Assembly (NCBI GenBank): GCA_045661225.1 | Contig: JAZRFF010000016.1 | Location: 1-64,000 of the forward strand | DNA from: HGM04593 sp045661225 | GTDB lineage: Bacteria; Bacteroidota; Bacteroidia; Bacteroidales; Bacteroidaceae | Direction of reading: 5' to 3' | Length of the DNA stretch: 64,000 nt | Part shown: positions 14,746-24,787 of the stretch, piece by piece | Layout of the letters: every line of letters begins with the position of its first letter | Numbering within the stretch: position 1 is the stretch's first letter | The notes under the pieces: generated by a model | The model's database searches: none | The model's input: the letters and a program-made list of their open reading frames with translations, nothing else | What the model was told of the DNA's origin: nothing | Program-made: the position numbers and the translations under genes

Positions 14746-16152
14746 TTAGTCGTTGTCAATGTCGTTTGTTTTCTCGTCTTCGCTGGTTGCTTCTTTCAGA
14801 AAATCCTTAAATCCTCCGAAAAGACCTGTAATCCAGTTGTCTCCTTTGGCTCCTTTCCCTTTTCCTTTGTTTTTTTCCTTCTCCTTGTCGTCTTTGCCTT
14901 TGTTGTTTGCATTATCGTTTGCTGGAGTTTTTTCGGGTTGTTTTTTTTCGGGTTGAGGGGTGTCGTTGCCGTTCATCTCATTTTCGTCGAATAGTTCTCC
15001 CGGGTTGGCAGGTGCTTTGGGAGTGTCTTCTTCGCAACAGTTCTCTTTGCCTCTGTTTAGAAGACCGTACAGGGCTGTTGTGAATATTCCGTATGTGTTT
15101 ATACCGGGTTTGCACTCAAAGGTTAATTGGGGCTCGGCGGCAATCTCGCACTTGAAGTTCGGCAGATACTCATCGAGCAGCAGGTTTAGATTTTTGAGCT
15201 TTGCACCACCACCGGTAAATATAATGTTGGATATAGCCTCGTGTGAATCTTCTATCTGATACTTTACATTCTGCAGAATCTCGCTCATTCGGGCGTTGAT
15301 TATGTTGTTTACTGTTTCAGAGTCGATGGGTTCTTTTTCGTTATTGTCGCTTTTGTATCCGCGTGTTATTTTTATTGCTTCGGCCTCGGCATATGATATT
15401 TGCTCGGCACACAGGTCGCGTGTTATATTTTTGCTGCCAAGTGGCAGGACTGCAATTTTGCGCAGATGGTCGTTGTTGTATATTGTGACGGTTGTAGTCT
15501 CGTAGCCAATGTTTACAAGCGCACAACCATTGTGACGGGCGTCGGTACCAAGCATAATGTCTGCGTCCATACGTGCTGCTATGAAACTGTCGACAATTTC
15601 GGTTTTTGCTTGCGCAAAGCTCTCGTTCAACTGCTCGAGGAATTGCTCCTTGATTATTATATTTAGGTAGTTGCCCTCAATGTTCATTGCCGGTGCTCCA
15701 ATAGGCTGGTGGTCAACCTTGCCGTCTATTTTGTATTCTTGGTTTACGACTTGCACGCGTGCGTATCCTTCCGGAACCTGGAATGTTGCATCATTTTCAA
15801 GTTCCATTTCGCTTATTATGTCGGCAGTAATTTTTGTATATGTGTCGAATGTGCGTACAATCTTTGACTTTATGCTTCTGATAGAGAGGCCTGCAAGTGA
15901 TACATAGGCTTTTTTTATTGCTATGTCGTTGCCATTCTCGCTCTTAAGATTTGGTTCGAGGCTGTTTATGATGTATGATATTGCCTCGCTTGTCTTGTCA
16001 ACATTGCGTACTACGCCTTTTGATATAAATCCATCGACGGGTGTGCTCGCTGTCGCGAGTATGGTTATTCCGTTGTATGTCTCAATACCTACTGCGCCTT
16101 TAATCTTTGAAGAACTGAGTTCTATTGCTACAATGTAATTGGTTTGTCCCAT
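14746..16152 (-). CDS. ftsA: Cell division protein FtsA
   Basis: FtsA (468 residues) is the actin-like ATPase that ties FtsZ filaments to the membrane. The N-terminus YIVAIELSSSKIKGAVG gives the first phosphate loop, and IIFTGGGAKLKNLNLLLDEYL the adenosine motif. After about residue 385 comes a low-complexity linker rich in Lys, Asn, Glu and Gly (for example NKGKGKGAKGDN). Then WITGLFGGFKDFLKEA forms the amphipathic membrane-targeting helix, followed by about 15 mostly acidic residues. The helix is therefore not at the very end, as it is in E. coli. The gene is 7 bases after ftsQ. Confidence 0.95.
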   Translation of the reverse strand: MGQTNYIVAIELSSSKIKGAVGIETYNGITILATASTPVDGFISKGVVRNVDKTSEAISYIINSLEPNLKSENGNDIAIKKAYVSLAGLSIRSIKSKIVRTFDTYTKITADIISEMELENDATFQVPEGYARVQVVNQEYKIDGKVDHQPIGAPAMNIEGNYLNIIIKEQFLEQLNESFAQAKTEIVDSFIAARMDADIMLGTDARHNGCALVNIGYETTTVTIYNNDHLRKIAVLPLGSKNITRDLCAEQISYAEAEAIKITRGYKSDNNEKEPIDSETVNNIINARMSEILQNVKYQIEDSHEAISNIIFTGGGAKLKNLNLLLDEYLPNFKCEIAAEPQLTFECKPGINTYGIFTTALYGLLNRGKENCCEEDTPKAPANPGELFDENEMNGNDTPQPEKKQPEKTPANDNANNKGKDDKEKEKNKGKGKGAKGDNWITGLFGGFKDFLKEATSEDEKTNDIDND

Positions 16153-16159
16153 ATAGTGT

Positions 16160-16900
16160 CTATTTTTTCTTATTCTTCTTTGTGCCTATAACCTTATCAT
16201 TGAACTCAATGTTCAAGACTTCGTATTTCTCCCACCCTACAGTGGCGAGGCCTTTTTTGTAGAATGTGAACAGCTTCTCGAGTTTTTCTTTGGCATTTTC
16301 GGCCGTTCCGAACTCTATAATGTGGTCGCCGACGCGGGGAACAAGTGTTACCTTGCCTTGCTCGTCGAAATAGACCTGCTCTGTTTGTGCTCTCCAGAAA
16401 CTGCTCTCGTGAATGGCATTTGCAATCTCTTTCAGGTCGTTGTCCTTTATTTCCTCGGTTATGTACCCCGAAGCTACCGGCAGGAATAGTGCCTTGTGTA
16501 CTCCGGTTATTTTGTTCGCTTTTGAATCTATATAGTAACTCTCGCCATAGGTGTTGTGTACCTTGAGTATGGGCACACGGCAATCAATGGTAATGTCAAT
16601 GTAACCGGTTGTTGTCTTGTAGACCTCGCAGTTCTTTACTAATGAGATTCCTTTTATGTGGTTCTCAATTTCAAGGCACATAATGCTGTCGACGGGAATG
16701 TCTAAAGGGTCAAGGCCGTGCGTTTGCAGAATCTCTATGACATTCTCGCGGCTAAGGTTGCCGTTCTCGTCGTTGTGAACGGTAATGAAGACTCCTTTGC
16801 ACCGTTTGTCGTTGTGCAAATTGGGTATAATAATCATTGCAAACAGAATGTATGCTGCTACCAGACCCGCGACTCCGTATTTTATGATTTTCTTCAGCAT
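16160..16900 (-). CDS. ftsQ: Cell division protein FtsQ/DivIB
   Basis: A bitopic membrane protein (246 residues) of the divisome. A short cytoplasmic tail is followed by a transmembrane helix at about residues 8-27 (GVAGLVAAYILFAMIII). Next comes a POTRA-like region (SRENVIEILQTHGLDP, then LEIENHIKGISLVKNCEVYK) and the FtsQ beta domain. It links the early ring to FtsL, FtsI and FtsW. Sequence conservation in this family is low, so the call also rests on its place between murC and ftsA. It overlaps murC by one base. Confidence 0.88.
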   Translation of the reverse strand: MLKKIIKYGVAGLVAAYILFAMIIIPNLHNDKRCKGVFITVHNDENGNLSRENVIEILQTHGLDPLDIPVDSIMCLEIENHIKGISLVKNCEVYKTTTGYIDITIDCRVPILKVHNTYGESYYIDSKANKITGVHKALFLPVASGYITEEIKDNDLKEIANAIHESSFWRAQTEQVYFDEQGKVTLVPRVGDHIIEFGTAENAKEKLEKLFTFYKKGLATVGWEKYEVLNIEFNDKVIGTKKNKKK

Positions 16901-18282
16901 TATCGGTTTATCAGTATATCTTTCATTTGTGGAACGTCGGTTTCAATGTCTCCTGCACCGAGCGACACAAGTACTTCTATGTCATTTTTCTCTTTCTCGA
17001 TGACTTTTAGCACGTCGGCGCGACTGCACATTTGCTTTTCAACGCTGCCGGCAAGGCAGTCGTAAATGAGCTTGCTCGTAACACCCGGAATCGGTTTTTC
17101 GCGTGCCGGATATATGTCGACAAGAATTACCTTGTCGAACAGAGAAAGGCTTTCGGCGAACTCTCTGTAAAAATCGGCTGTGCGACTGTAGAGGTGCGGC
17201 TGGAACAGTGCTGTAACTTTTTTGTCGCTGTACAGCTCTTTAATTGATTTTGCACACGCTTTTACCTCGTCGGGGTGGTGGGCATAATCACTGAGCAGTA
17301 CAAGATTCTCTTCTTTTATGTGAAAGTCGAATCGGCGGTCGGCTCCTTCGAAACTCTTCATACCTCGCTTCAACTCTTCGGCCGATGCTCCGCAAATCTC
17401 GGCCATTGCCATTGATGCTATGCCGTTGTCTATGTTTATGCTTACGGGAACGCCCAGCTCAATATCGCTAATCTTCTGCCAAGGCGATACGTAGTCGAAC
17501 ACTATTCTTCCACCCCCTATGCGAATGTTCTCGGCGTGAAAGTCGCCTTTATCGCGCCCGTAGACGAAGGTCTTTACGCCTTCTTTTGTGCGTGGCGTAA
17601 CCTCTAACCCTTCGTGTATTATAAGATAGCCATCGGGGCTTATTTTTTCGGTGAATTGTGCAAAGGCTTCAAGGTAGTTCTCTTTGTTCCCGTATATGTC
17701 AAGGTGGTCGGGGTCGGCCGATGTTATTGTTGCAACGTATGGCTCAAGGTGAAGGAACGAACGGTCATACTCGTCGGCCTCGATTACCACAAGGTCGCTC
17801 TTGTTCGTTAGTATGAGGTTGCTTTTGTAGTTCTTCGATATTCCACCGAGGAATGCCGCACAGTCAATGTGTGACTGGTGTAGCAAGTGGGCGGTCATTG
17901 TCGATGTTGTTGTCTTGCCGTGTGTTCCGGCAGCGCACACTCCGCGTTTGTCTCTTGTTATTATACCAAGCACTTCGGCTCTTTTCTTTATACAAAAGCC
18001 TCCTTCGCGGAACAGCGCCCACTCTTTGTGGTCGGCCGGTATTGCCGGGGTGTAAATGACAAGAGCCGATGAGGGGTCTTTGCACTCCTCCGGAATAAGT
18101 TCTATGTTCTCTTCGAAGTGTAAGTGCGCACCTTCTTCTATGAGTTTGCTTGTCAGCTCCGACGGTGTACGGTCGTATCCGGCAACAAACTTGCCCTCGC
18201 TAAGAAAATATCTTACGAGTGCGCTCATACCAATACCTCCGGCTCCAAGAAAGTAGACCGATTTTATATCTTTTATCTTCAT
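16900..18282 (-). CDS. murC: UDP-N-acetylmuramate--L-alanine ligase
   Basis: MurC (460 residues) adds L-alanine to UDP-MurNAc with ATP, the first step of the peptide stem. The N-terminal Rossmann part begins VYFLGAGGIGMSALVRYFL. The ATP loop is AAGTHGKTTTSTMTAHLL, followed by the Mur-ligase EADEYDRSFLHL motif and the histidine-rich DYAHHPDEVKA near the third domain. It overlaps murG by one base upstream and ftsQ by one base downstream. Confidence 0.97.
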   Translation of the reverse strand: MKIKDIKSVYFLGAGGIGMSALVRYFLSEGKFVAGYDRTPSELTSKLIEEGAHLHFEENIELIPEECKDPSSALVIYTPAIPADHKEWALFREGGFCIKKRAEVLGIITRDKRGVCAAGTHGKTTTSTMTAHLLHQSHIDCAAFLGGISKNYKSNLILTNKSDLVVIEADEYDRSFLHLEPYVATITSADPDHLDIYGNKENYLEAFAQFTEKISPDGYLIIHEGLEVTPRTKEGVKTFVYGRDKGDFHAENIRIGGGRIVFDYVSPWQKISDIELGVPVSINIDNGIASMAMAEICGASAEELKRGMKSFEGADRRFDFHIKEENLVLLSDYAHHPDEVKACAKSIKELYSDKKVTALFQPHLYSRTADFYREFAESLSLFDKVILVDIYPAREKPIPGVTSKLIYDCLAGSVEKQMCSRADVLKVIEKEKNDIEVLVSLGAGDIETDVPQMKDILINR

Positions 18283-19436
18283 TACTTGAGATTCTCTTTT
18301 TTGCGTCTTGTTTCTTTTTCTATATATGCGTCGGCGAGCATTATTACCTCGTCGGCAATCTCTTCGGCCGCGTTAGGCCTGCCCATCTTTTCAATATTCT
18401 CCTCGAGCGACGCTATCAGTTCGGTGTCTTTAACCGTCTCTATGGCTTTTGCAACAAGCTCTTCCTTTGCTTTTGCGTCGGCAACGTATATGGCTGCGTT
18501 CTTTTCGACAAGAGCCATTGCGTTCTTTGTCTGATGATCCTCTGACACGTTGGGCGAAGGTACCAGAATAACAGCTTTGCCCAGCAGTGCAAATTCCGAT
18601 ATAGAACCCGCTCCCGCGCGTGACACGACAAGGTCGGCAGCGCTCAAGGCATCGCCCATATTCGACACAAAGTCGGTTATTGTAATATTGTCGGGCTTGC
18701 CCGATTCGGCAACCCTTTGCTTCATCTCCTCGAAGTAAAGTTTGCCTGTTTGCCACACAAACTGAATGTCGGGGTTGCTTTTTATCAGTTCAAGCTGTGA
18801 TATAATACTTTCGTTTATACTGCGTGCACCGAGGCTTCCGCCGACAATGAGCACGCATTTTTTATTCTCGTCCAGCCCCATACTCTTGAAAGCCTCCTTG
18901 CGGTTTGCTCGCATATCGATGAGGCTCTTGCGAATGGGGTTGCCTGTGAATTTAATCTTTTCGTGTGGGAAAAAGCGTTCCATTCCGTCGTATGCCACAC
19001 ATATCATTTTTGCCTTTTTTGCAAGGATTTTGTTTGTTACACCGGCATATGAGTTCTGCTCCTGAATCAAGGTGGGAATGTTCATACTTGCGGCCATCTT
19101 CAGTGTGGGACCACTTGCGTAACCGCCGACGCCCACTGCTGCCTGTGGCGCAAATTCCTTGATGACCTTTTTTGCCATACGCTGGCTTTTGAGAATGAGC
19201 CACAGTACCTTTATGTTCTTGAGCAGGTTTTTACGGTCGAATCCGGCAATGGGCAACCCTACAATTTCGTAGCCGGCGTCCGGTACGCGCTGCATTTCCA
19301 TACGGTTGTTCGCTCCCACGAACAAAATCTTTGCTGTTGGGTGCTTTCTCCTTATAGCATCGGCAATGGAGAGTGCCGGGAATATGTGCCCTCCTGTACC
19401 TCCTCCGCTTACAATGATTCTGTACTCTTTTTTCAT
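18282..19436 (-). CDS. murG: UDP-GlcNAc:undecaprenyl-pyrophosphoryl-MurNAc-pentapeptide GlcNAc transferase
   Basis: MurG (384 residues) is a peripheral membrane GT-B glycosyltransferase that turns lipid I into lipid II on the cytoplasmic face. The first glycine-rich loop is SGGGTGGHIFPALSIADAI and the second GVGGYASGPTLKMA. The donor site contains VVSRAGAGSISEFALLGK and PNVSEDHQTKNA. Its product is the substrate of the MraY-FtsW-FtsI branch encoded next to it. Confidence 0.97.
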   Translation of the reverse strand: MKKEYRIIVSGGGTGGHIFPALSIADAIRRKHPTAKILFVGANNRMEMQRVPDAGYEIVGLPIAGFDRKNLLKNIKVLWLILKSQRMAKKVIKEFAPQAAVGVGGYASGPTLKMAASMNIPTLIQEQNSYAGVTNKILAKKAKMICVAYDGMERFFPHEKIKFTGNPIRKSLIDMRANRKEAFKSMGLDENKKCVLIVGGSLGARSINESIISQLELIKSNPDIQFVWQTGKLYFEEMKQRVAESGKPDNITITDFVSNMGDALSAADLVVSRAGAGSISEFALLGKAVILVPSPNVSEDHQTKNAMALVEKNAAIYVADAKAKEELVAKAIETVKDTELIASLEENIEKMGRPNAAEEIADEVIMLADAYIEKETRRKKENLK

Positions 19437-19448
19437 AGTATATCTGTT

Positions 19449-20657
19449 TTATGCAGTTTTAATTTCAATAGGCGCGTTTTTGGCTGTGTTTTGTGCCTTT
19501 GCATTATGACGGTATATGCAGTGTAACATTCCTATATAGAAACAGTTTATTACAACTGATGTTCCTCCCTGGCTCATTAGTGGCAATGGTTGTCCTGTAA
19601 CAAAGTCGCCTACCGATATGTACATATGCAACATTGCTTGTAATACAATTATCAGACCAATTCCCATTGCCAGATAGGCCGAAAAAGCGTCGTCGCTCTT
19701 GTTTGCAATCTTTCCGCACCTGAAAAGCAATGTGAGGTAAAGCAAAATGACCACAATACCTCCAATCAGACCTAATTCTTCAATTATTATGGCGTATATA
19801 AAGTCTGAATATGAATGGGGTATGTTGTCGCGTTGTACCGAATTTCCGGGACCGCAACCAAAGAGGTGGCTCGATGCTATTGCCATATTGGCGTGTGCTC
19901 TCTGGTCGTCGACAATCTTGTAATTGTCGGGGTCTATGGGTTTGCTGTTACCTATGTCTTTTATGCGGTTTTTCCACGTGATTACTTTGCTTCCAAAGCT
20001 TCCGGGGGTTTCTGCAACGCTATCGGGGGTTAACATTACTGCCGAAATTCCTACAATGCCTGCACATAATCCGATGCCGAAAATGCCAAGTAACAGTTTT
20101 GTTGGCATACAAGCAATGTACATCATAAAATACAATGCAATTACAATGAGCACTGCTGTCGACAGGTTTTCCTTTAGTATAATAAGTATGGGCAGAATAG
20201 CATACTTGAGAATCTCCTTAAGGGCTTCTTTTCTTGTTCCGTCCTCGTCTTGAAATTTGTTGAGTATCTCGGCTGTGACCATTATAAGTCCCATTTTGGC
20301 AAATTCCATTGGCTGAATGGTGAATAGCCCGAATACATTTATCCAGCGTGCGCTACCGTTTATCTTAGGCGAGAACTGTGCCCATATAAGTCCTATAAGC
20401 CCTCCCCAGTAGACATATTTTGTTATTTTCTTCAGATGGCGGAGCTTGAAGTTCTGTATAATGCACACGAACATTATGCCGAGTGCGAGAAATCCGGTAT
20501 GCTTTATAATAGGGTGCCAGTAGCTGCCGCTGTCACTTATCTGACGGCTGGTCGCACTGAAGACCTCTACCCAAGATATTGCGCAGATGACAAAGAAGAC
20601 GGCCCATATAACCTTGTCTCCTTTGAATAGTATCCTTTTTAGTTTATCGCCTCCCAT
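19449..20657 (-). CDS. ftsW: Division-specific SEDS glycosyltransferase FtsW
   Basis: A 402-residue integral membrane protein with about ten transmembrane helices. FtsW polymerises glycan strands from lipid II in partnership with FtsI. Motifs of the family include SARWINVFGLFTIQPMEFAK, the DFIYAIIIEELGLIGGIVV stretch that holds the catalytic acid region, and the late QPLPLMSQGGTSVV. Its place between murD and murG makes FtsW, not RodA, the right call. Confidence 0.95.
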   Translation of the reverse strand: MGGDKLKRILFKGDKVIWAVFFVICAISWVEVFSATSRQISDSGSYWHPIIKHTGFLALGIMFVCIIQNFKLRHLKKITKYVYWGGLIGLIWAQFSPKINGSARWINVFGLFTIQPMEFAKMGLIMVTAEILNKFQDEDGTRKEALKEILKYAILPILIILKENLSTAVLIVIALYFMMYIACMPTKLLLGIFGIGLCAGIVGISAVMLTPDSVAETPGSFGSKVITWKNRIKDIGNSKPIDPDNYKIVDDQRAHANMAIASSHLFGCGPGNSVQRDNIPHSYSDFIYAIIIEELGLIGGIVVILLYLTLLFRCGKIANKSDDAFSAYLAMGIGLIIVLQAMLHMYISVGDFVTGQPLPLMSQGGTSVVINCFYIGMLHCIYRHNAKAQNTAKNAPIEIKTA

Positions 20658-20698
20658 TTTAATGTTCTTCTTACAATGATAGTGTGGTTGTTCTTTTT

Positions 20699-22030
20699 TT
20701 ACAATTTGCAGACATATTCCTTAAACTGTCGACCTCGGTCCTCGTAGCTTTTAAAAAGGTCGAAGCTCGCGCAGCACGGGCTCAAAAGTACTGTCTCGCC
20801 ACTCTTTGCCACTCTCCAGGCTTGTTCGACACACTCTTTCATAGAGTGAGTGTCGAAGATGGGTATTCCATAGCCGCCGAAGAATGCGTGCAGTTTGCTG
20901 TTGTCTGCTCCCAAAAATATGAGTGCACAGCACTTTTCCTTTACAAGCTCTGCAATCTCGTTGTAGTCGTTACCTTTGTCTTTACCGCCAAGAATGAGTA
21001 TTGTCTTTTTCTTCATACTCTGCAAGGCGTACCAGCAACTGTTTACATTGGTTGCCTTTGAATCGTTTATGTACTCGACGCCGTTTATCTTTGCAACCTT
21101 CTCGAGGCGGTGTTCTACACCTGTAAAAGAACTGAGAGCCTCACGTATAGTTTCCTTGCGAATACCCGCTACGTTGGCCGATATTCCTGCTGCCATTGAG
21201 TTGTAAAGATTGTGCTTGCCTGTGAGCGATAGTTCCTCGAGCTCCATATTGAACGGTGTGGGCTCGGTAAAGACTATTTGCTCCTTGTGGGTGTATGCTG
21301 CCGCGCCGTTGTGTCTCTCCTCGGCAAAAGGGTATAACTTGCCGTGTTTGTATTTCGGAAGCTCGTTCTTTATTATAGGGTCGTCGTTCCAGAATACAAA
21401 GGCGTCATCGGGCTGTTGGTTCTGTAATATACGTAGCTTGGCATCTATATAGTTCTGCATATTGTAACCATAGCGGTCAAGGTGGTCGGGGGTTATGTTC
21501 ATAAGCACTGCGACATTAGCGCGGAACTCGTACATATTGTCCAACTGGAAACTGCTTAGTTCTACAATGTAATAGTCTTTGTCACCCTCGGCTACCTGCA
21601 GGGCCAGGCTGCGGCCAATGTTTCCTGCAAGGCCGACATTGAGTCCTGCCTCGCGAAATATGTGGTAGATGAGCGACGTTGTGGTTGTCTTTCCGTTGCT
21701 GCCGGTGATACACACCATTTTTGCTTTTGTGTATCGGCCTGCAAACTCAATTTCCGATATTATAGGGATACCGGCCTCGGCTATCTTTACCACAATAGGT
21801 GCTTCGTTGGGTATGCCCGGGCTTTTTATAACTTCGGCGGCATTGAGAATAAGACTTTCGGTGTGCTGTTTCTCTTCCCACTGGATATTATATTCGTCGA
21901 GCATAGCCTTGTAGTTGTCGGCAATGGCACCAAAGTCGGATACAAATACATCGAACCCGAGTTTCTGTGCAAGAACAGCTGCGCCACAGCCACTCTCTCC
22001 AGCTCCTAATATTACAATCCTTTTTTCCAT
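20699..22030 (-). CDS. murD: UDP-N-acetylmuramoyl-L-alanine--D-glutamate ligase
   Basis: MurD (443 residues) adds D-glutamate to UDP-MurNAc-L-Ala. The start RIVILGAGESGCGAAVLAQK is the UDP-binding Rossmann domain. The ATP loop is ITGSNGKTTTTSLIYHI, followed by VELSSFQLDNM and NITPDHLDRYG. The third domain has INDSKATNVNS and ILGGKDKGNDY. It abuts mraY without a gap and is separated from ftsW by 41 bases. Confidence 0.97.
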   Translation of the reverse strand: MEKRIVILGAGESGCGAAVLAQKLGFDVFVSDFGAIADNYKAMLDEYNIQWEEKQHTESLILNAAEVIKSPGIPNEAPIVVKIAEAGIPIISEIEFAGRYTKAKMVCITGSNGKTTTTSLIYHIFREAGLNVGLAGNIGRSLALQVAEGDKDYYIVELSSFQLDNMYEFRANVAVLMNITPDHLDRYGYNMQNYIDAKLRILQNQQPDDAFVFWNDDPIIKNELPKYKHGKLYPFAEERHNGAAAYTHKEQIVFTEPTPFNMELEELSLTGKHNLYNSMAAGISANVAGIRKETIREALSSFTGVEHRLEKVAKINGVEYINDSKATNVNSCWYALQSMKKKTILILGGKDKGNDYNEIAELVKEKCCALIFLGADNSKLHAFFGGYGIPIFDTHSMKECVEQAWRVAKSGETVLLSPCCASFDLFKSYEDRGRQFKEYVCKL

Positions 22031-23290
22031 TTATCTTATTTTTAGAGTCATAAGCGTCAGTGCCGCCATAATAATTGTTACAATCCAGAAGCGTATGGTA
22101 ACTTTAGCCTCGTGCATAGGACGCTCGGGGCCTTTGAATATGTATGTACACTCTTTGTCGAGTTTTTCGTCTTCTATGTTGTAGTGGTGATGCAGTGGGG
22201 TACGACGGAAGATTCTCTGTTTTATACCTTTTTTCTTTCCGCGCTTGTAGTATGCAACCTGCATTATAACCGACAGGTTCTCGGCTACGAATATTCCGCA
22301 AAGCAACACGAGCAATAACTCTTTGTGCAACAGTATGGCAATAACGCCAATTATTCCGCCTATGGTAAGGCTGCCTGTGTCTCCCATAAATACCTGTGCC
22401 GGAAATGCATTGTACCACAGGAAACCAATTAGTGCTCCGATGAATGCAAACGAGAATATTACAACCTCCTCGCCGCCCGGAAGGAACATAATGTTAAGGT
22501 ATTCGGCCCAGGAGACGTGGCTCGACACATAGGCCAGTACTGCGAGTGTCACGCCTATGATTGCCGCATTGCCGGCGAGCATTCCGTCCATTCCGTCATT
22601 GAGGTTTGCGCCGTTAGAGACGGCCGTAACCACGAATATTGTCACTATTATAAAGAGTATCCAGCCTGCAAAATCTTTATACTCTCCGCAAAATGACATA
22701 ATTTCGCTGTAATCAAGATTATGATTCTTGATAAAGGGTATTGTGGTCTTAGTGAGTTTTTCGGGTGTGGAACGATGTACAACCTCTTCGGTATTGTTTA
22801 CGTTCTTTACCGTAATATTCTCGCGCATAACAGCCTGCGGACTAAGGTAGAGTGTTATTCCAATGAAAAGCCCAAGCCCTACTTGTGCCATAATCTTTAT
22901 TTTGCCGGATATTCCGTCCTTGTTCTTCTTGAAGGTCTTTATATAGTCATCGGCAAAGCCTAATAGTCCTAACCACACTGTCGTTACGAGCAACATAATC
23001 ATATATATGTTGTCCAAACGTCCTACAAGAATGCAGGGAATGAGTATGGCTATAATTATAATGAGCCCTCCCATAGTGGGAACACCGGCTTTTAGATTGT
23101 TCTTGTCGAACTCACGCAGTGTCTCTGTAATCTGCTTTCTCTTGAAGTATTTTATAAGTTTGCCTCCGAACCAGGTCGATACGATAAGCGCAACGACAAT
23201 AGCCAGTAACGCTCTGAACGATACGTAACTCAAAAGTCTTGCTCCTGGAATGTCGCACTCTTGCAAAAGGTCGAATAGGTAGTACAGCAT
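22031..23290 (-). CDS. mraY: Phospho-N-acetylmuramoyl-pentapeptide transferase
   Basis: MraY (419 residues) is a polytopic membrane enzyme that moves phospho-MurNAc-pentapeptide to undecaprenyl phosphate, making lipid I. Catalytic aspartates lie in LGFADDYIKTFKKNKDG and NLNDGMDGMLAG, and the histidine motif is RTPLHHHYN. It is longer than the 360 residues of E. coli MraY because of an insertion of about 55 residues after the fourth helix region (around VMRENITVKNVNN), which is usual in Bacteroidota. Confidence 0.96.
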   Translation of the reverse strand: MLYYLFDLLQECDIPGARLLSYVSFRALLAIVVALIVSTWFGGKLIKYFKRKQITETLREFDKNNLKAGVPTMGGLIIIIAILIPCILVGRLDNIYMIMLLVTTVWLGLLGFADDYIKTFKKNKDGISGKIKIMAQVGLGLFIGITLYLSPQAVMRENITVKNVNNTEEVVHRSTPEKLTKTTIPFIKNHNLDYSEIMSFCGEYKDFAGWILFIIVTIFVVTAVSNGANLNDGMDGMLAGNAAIIGVTLAVLAYVSSHVSWAEYLNIMFLPGGEEVVIFSFAFIGALIGFLWYNAFPAQVFMGDTGSLTIGGIIGVIAILLHKELLLVLLCGIFVAENLSVIMQVAYYKRGKKKGIKQRIFRRTPLHHHYNIEDEKLDKECTYIFKGPERPMHEAKVTIRFWIVTIIMAALTLMTLKIR

Positions 23291-23303
23291 TGCTATAATG
23301 GGT

Positions 23304-24758
23304 CTATAGGTTGAAAATTTCTCTTATAATCTCTTTGTCGTCGAAGTGGTGCTTCACTCCTTTTATCTCTTGGTAATCCTCGTGCCCTTTTCCTGCCACA
23401 AGAATGACGTCTCCCTTCTGTGCCAGTGCGCAGGCTGTTCTTATGGCCTCCTTGCGGTCGACTATGGCAAGCACGTTCCTGCGTTGTTCATCGTTGATGC
23501 CTGCAAGCATATCGTTAATAATGTCCTGTGGCTCTTCGAAACGCGGGTTGTCCGATGTGAGAATTACTCTGTTGCTGCCCTTGACAGCCTCGGCGGCCAT
23601 AATGGGGCGTTTGCCCTTGTCGCGATTGCCACCCGCGCCTACAACGGTTATGACATTGCCTCTGCCGCGCAATACCTCGTTTATTGTGCCAAGAACGTTC
23701 TTCAACGCGTCTGGAGTGTGGGCGTAGTCTACTATTGCCGACACACCGTCGGGCGAGTGTAACGTCTCGAAACGGCCCGATACGGGGCGCAATGTGCTCA
23801 TTACGCAAAGAACCTCTTCGGGGTCTTTGCCCAGTTCTACAGCAGCTCCGTAGATGGCAAGCAGGTTGCTTATATTAAATCGTCCGGTGAGCATTGTCGA
23901 GAATTCGCGGTTGTTGAATTCGAGAATCATACCGTCGAGGTGTGTTTCTACGAGTCGTGCCTTGTAGTCACTTATGGTACGTGTGGAGTAACTCTTTACA
24001 TCGCCTTTGCAGTTTTGTACCATAACGGGGCCGTTCTTGTCGTCTATATTGGTTATTGCAAAGGCGTTGCGTGGAAGGTTGTCAAAGAAACTCTTCTTTG
24101 CCTTAAGGTAGTTGTCCATTGTTTCGTGAAAGTCCATATGGTCGCGCGTGAGGTTTGTGAATATTCCTCCGGCAAACTCAAGACCGCCGACACGCTCTTG
24201 TGCCAGTGCGTGGGAACTTACCTCCATAAAGGCATACTCGCATCCGGCGTTAACCATTTGCGCTAATAACCTGTTCAGTGATATTGCATCGGGGGTGGTG
24301 TGTGTCGAAGGGTAAGCCTCGCCGTCAATGTAGTTGCACACTGTCGACAGCAGTCCGCATTTGTGTCCCATTGCTCTGAACATTTTGTACAGCAATGTGG
24401 CTATAGTGGTTTTGCCGTTGGTGCCTGTCACGCCCACCAGCTTGAGCCTTTGCGACGGATTGCCGTAAAAGGTAGTTGCCAGACGTCCTGTTGCGCTCTG
24501 CGCGTCGGCAACAATAATGTATGCAACGGACGGATTCTGCTTTTCGGGAATCTGCTCGCATACAATGGCTACCGCTCCTTTTTCTTCGGCCGATGCAATG
24601 AAGGTGTGTCCATCGGCTTGTGTGCCTCTTACGGCGATGAACATATCGCCTTGCTGCACTTGACGGGAATCTATGTTCACGTCACTCACCTCGACCTCGT
24701 CCTTTGGAAGTACAAGGCGGTTATACTGAATGTTTCTTAATAGGTCGCTTAGTCTCAT
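23304..24758 (-). CDS. murE: UDP-MurNAc-L-Ala-D-Glu--meso-diaminopimelate ligase
   Basis: MurE adds the third amino acid of the peptide stem. The start MRLSDLLRNIQY at 24758 gives 484 residues; the 11 codons upstream begin with TTG and overlap ftsI, so they are not used. The ATP loop is VTGTNGKTTIATLLYKMF. The DNPRFEEP motif is decisive: DNPR marks enzymes that add meso-diaminopimelate in place of L-lysine, so it predicts a DAP-type peptidoglycan. Other landmarks are FMEVSSHALAQ and FTNLTRDHMDFH. Confidence 0.96.
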   Translation of the reverse strand: MRLSDLLRNIQYNRLVLPKDEVEVSDVNIDSRQVQQGDMFIAVRGTQADGHTFIASAEEKGAVAIVCEQIPEKQNPSVAYIIVADAQSATGRLATTFYGNPSQRLKLVGVTGTNGKTTIATLLYKMFRAMGHKCGLLSTVCNYIDGEAYPSTHTTPDAISLNRLLAQMVNAGCEYAFMEVSSHALAQERVGGLEFAGGIFTNLTRDHMDFHETMDNYLKAKKSFFDNLPRNAFAITNIDDKNGPVMVQNCKGDVKSYSTRTISDYKARLVETHLDGMILEFNNREFSTMLTGRFNISNLLAIYGAAVELGKDPEEVLCVMSTLRPVSGRFETLHSPDGVSAIVDYAHTPDALKNVLGTINEVLRGRGNVITVVGAGGNRDKGKRPIMAAEAVKGSNRVILTSDNPRFEEPQDIINDMLAGINDEQRRNVLAIVDRKEAIRTACALAQKGDVILVAGKGHEDYQEIKGVKHHFDDKEIIREIFNL

Positions 24759-24787
24759 TATCTTGTTCTTTATATTTAATAAGGTAG

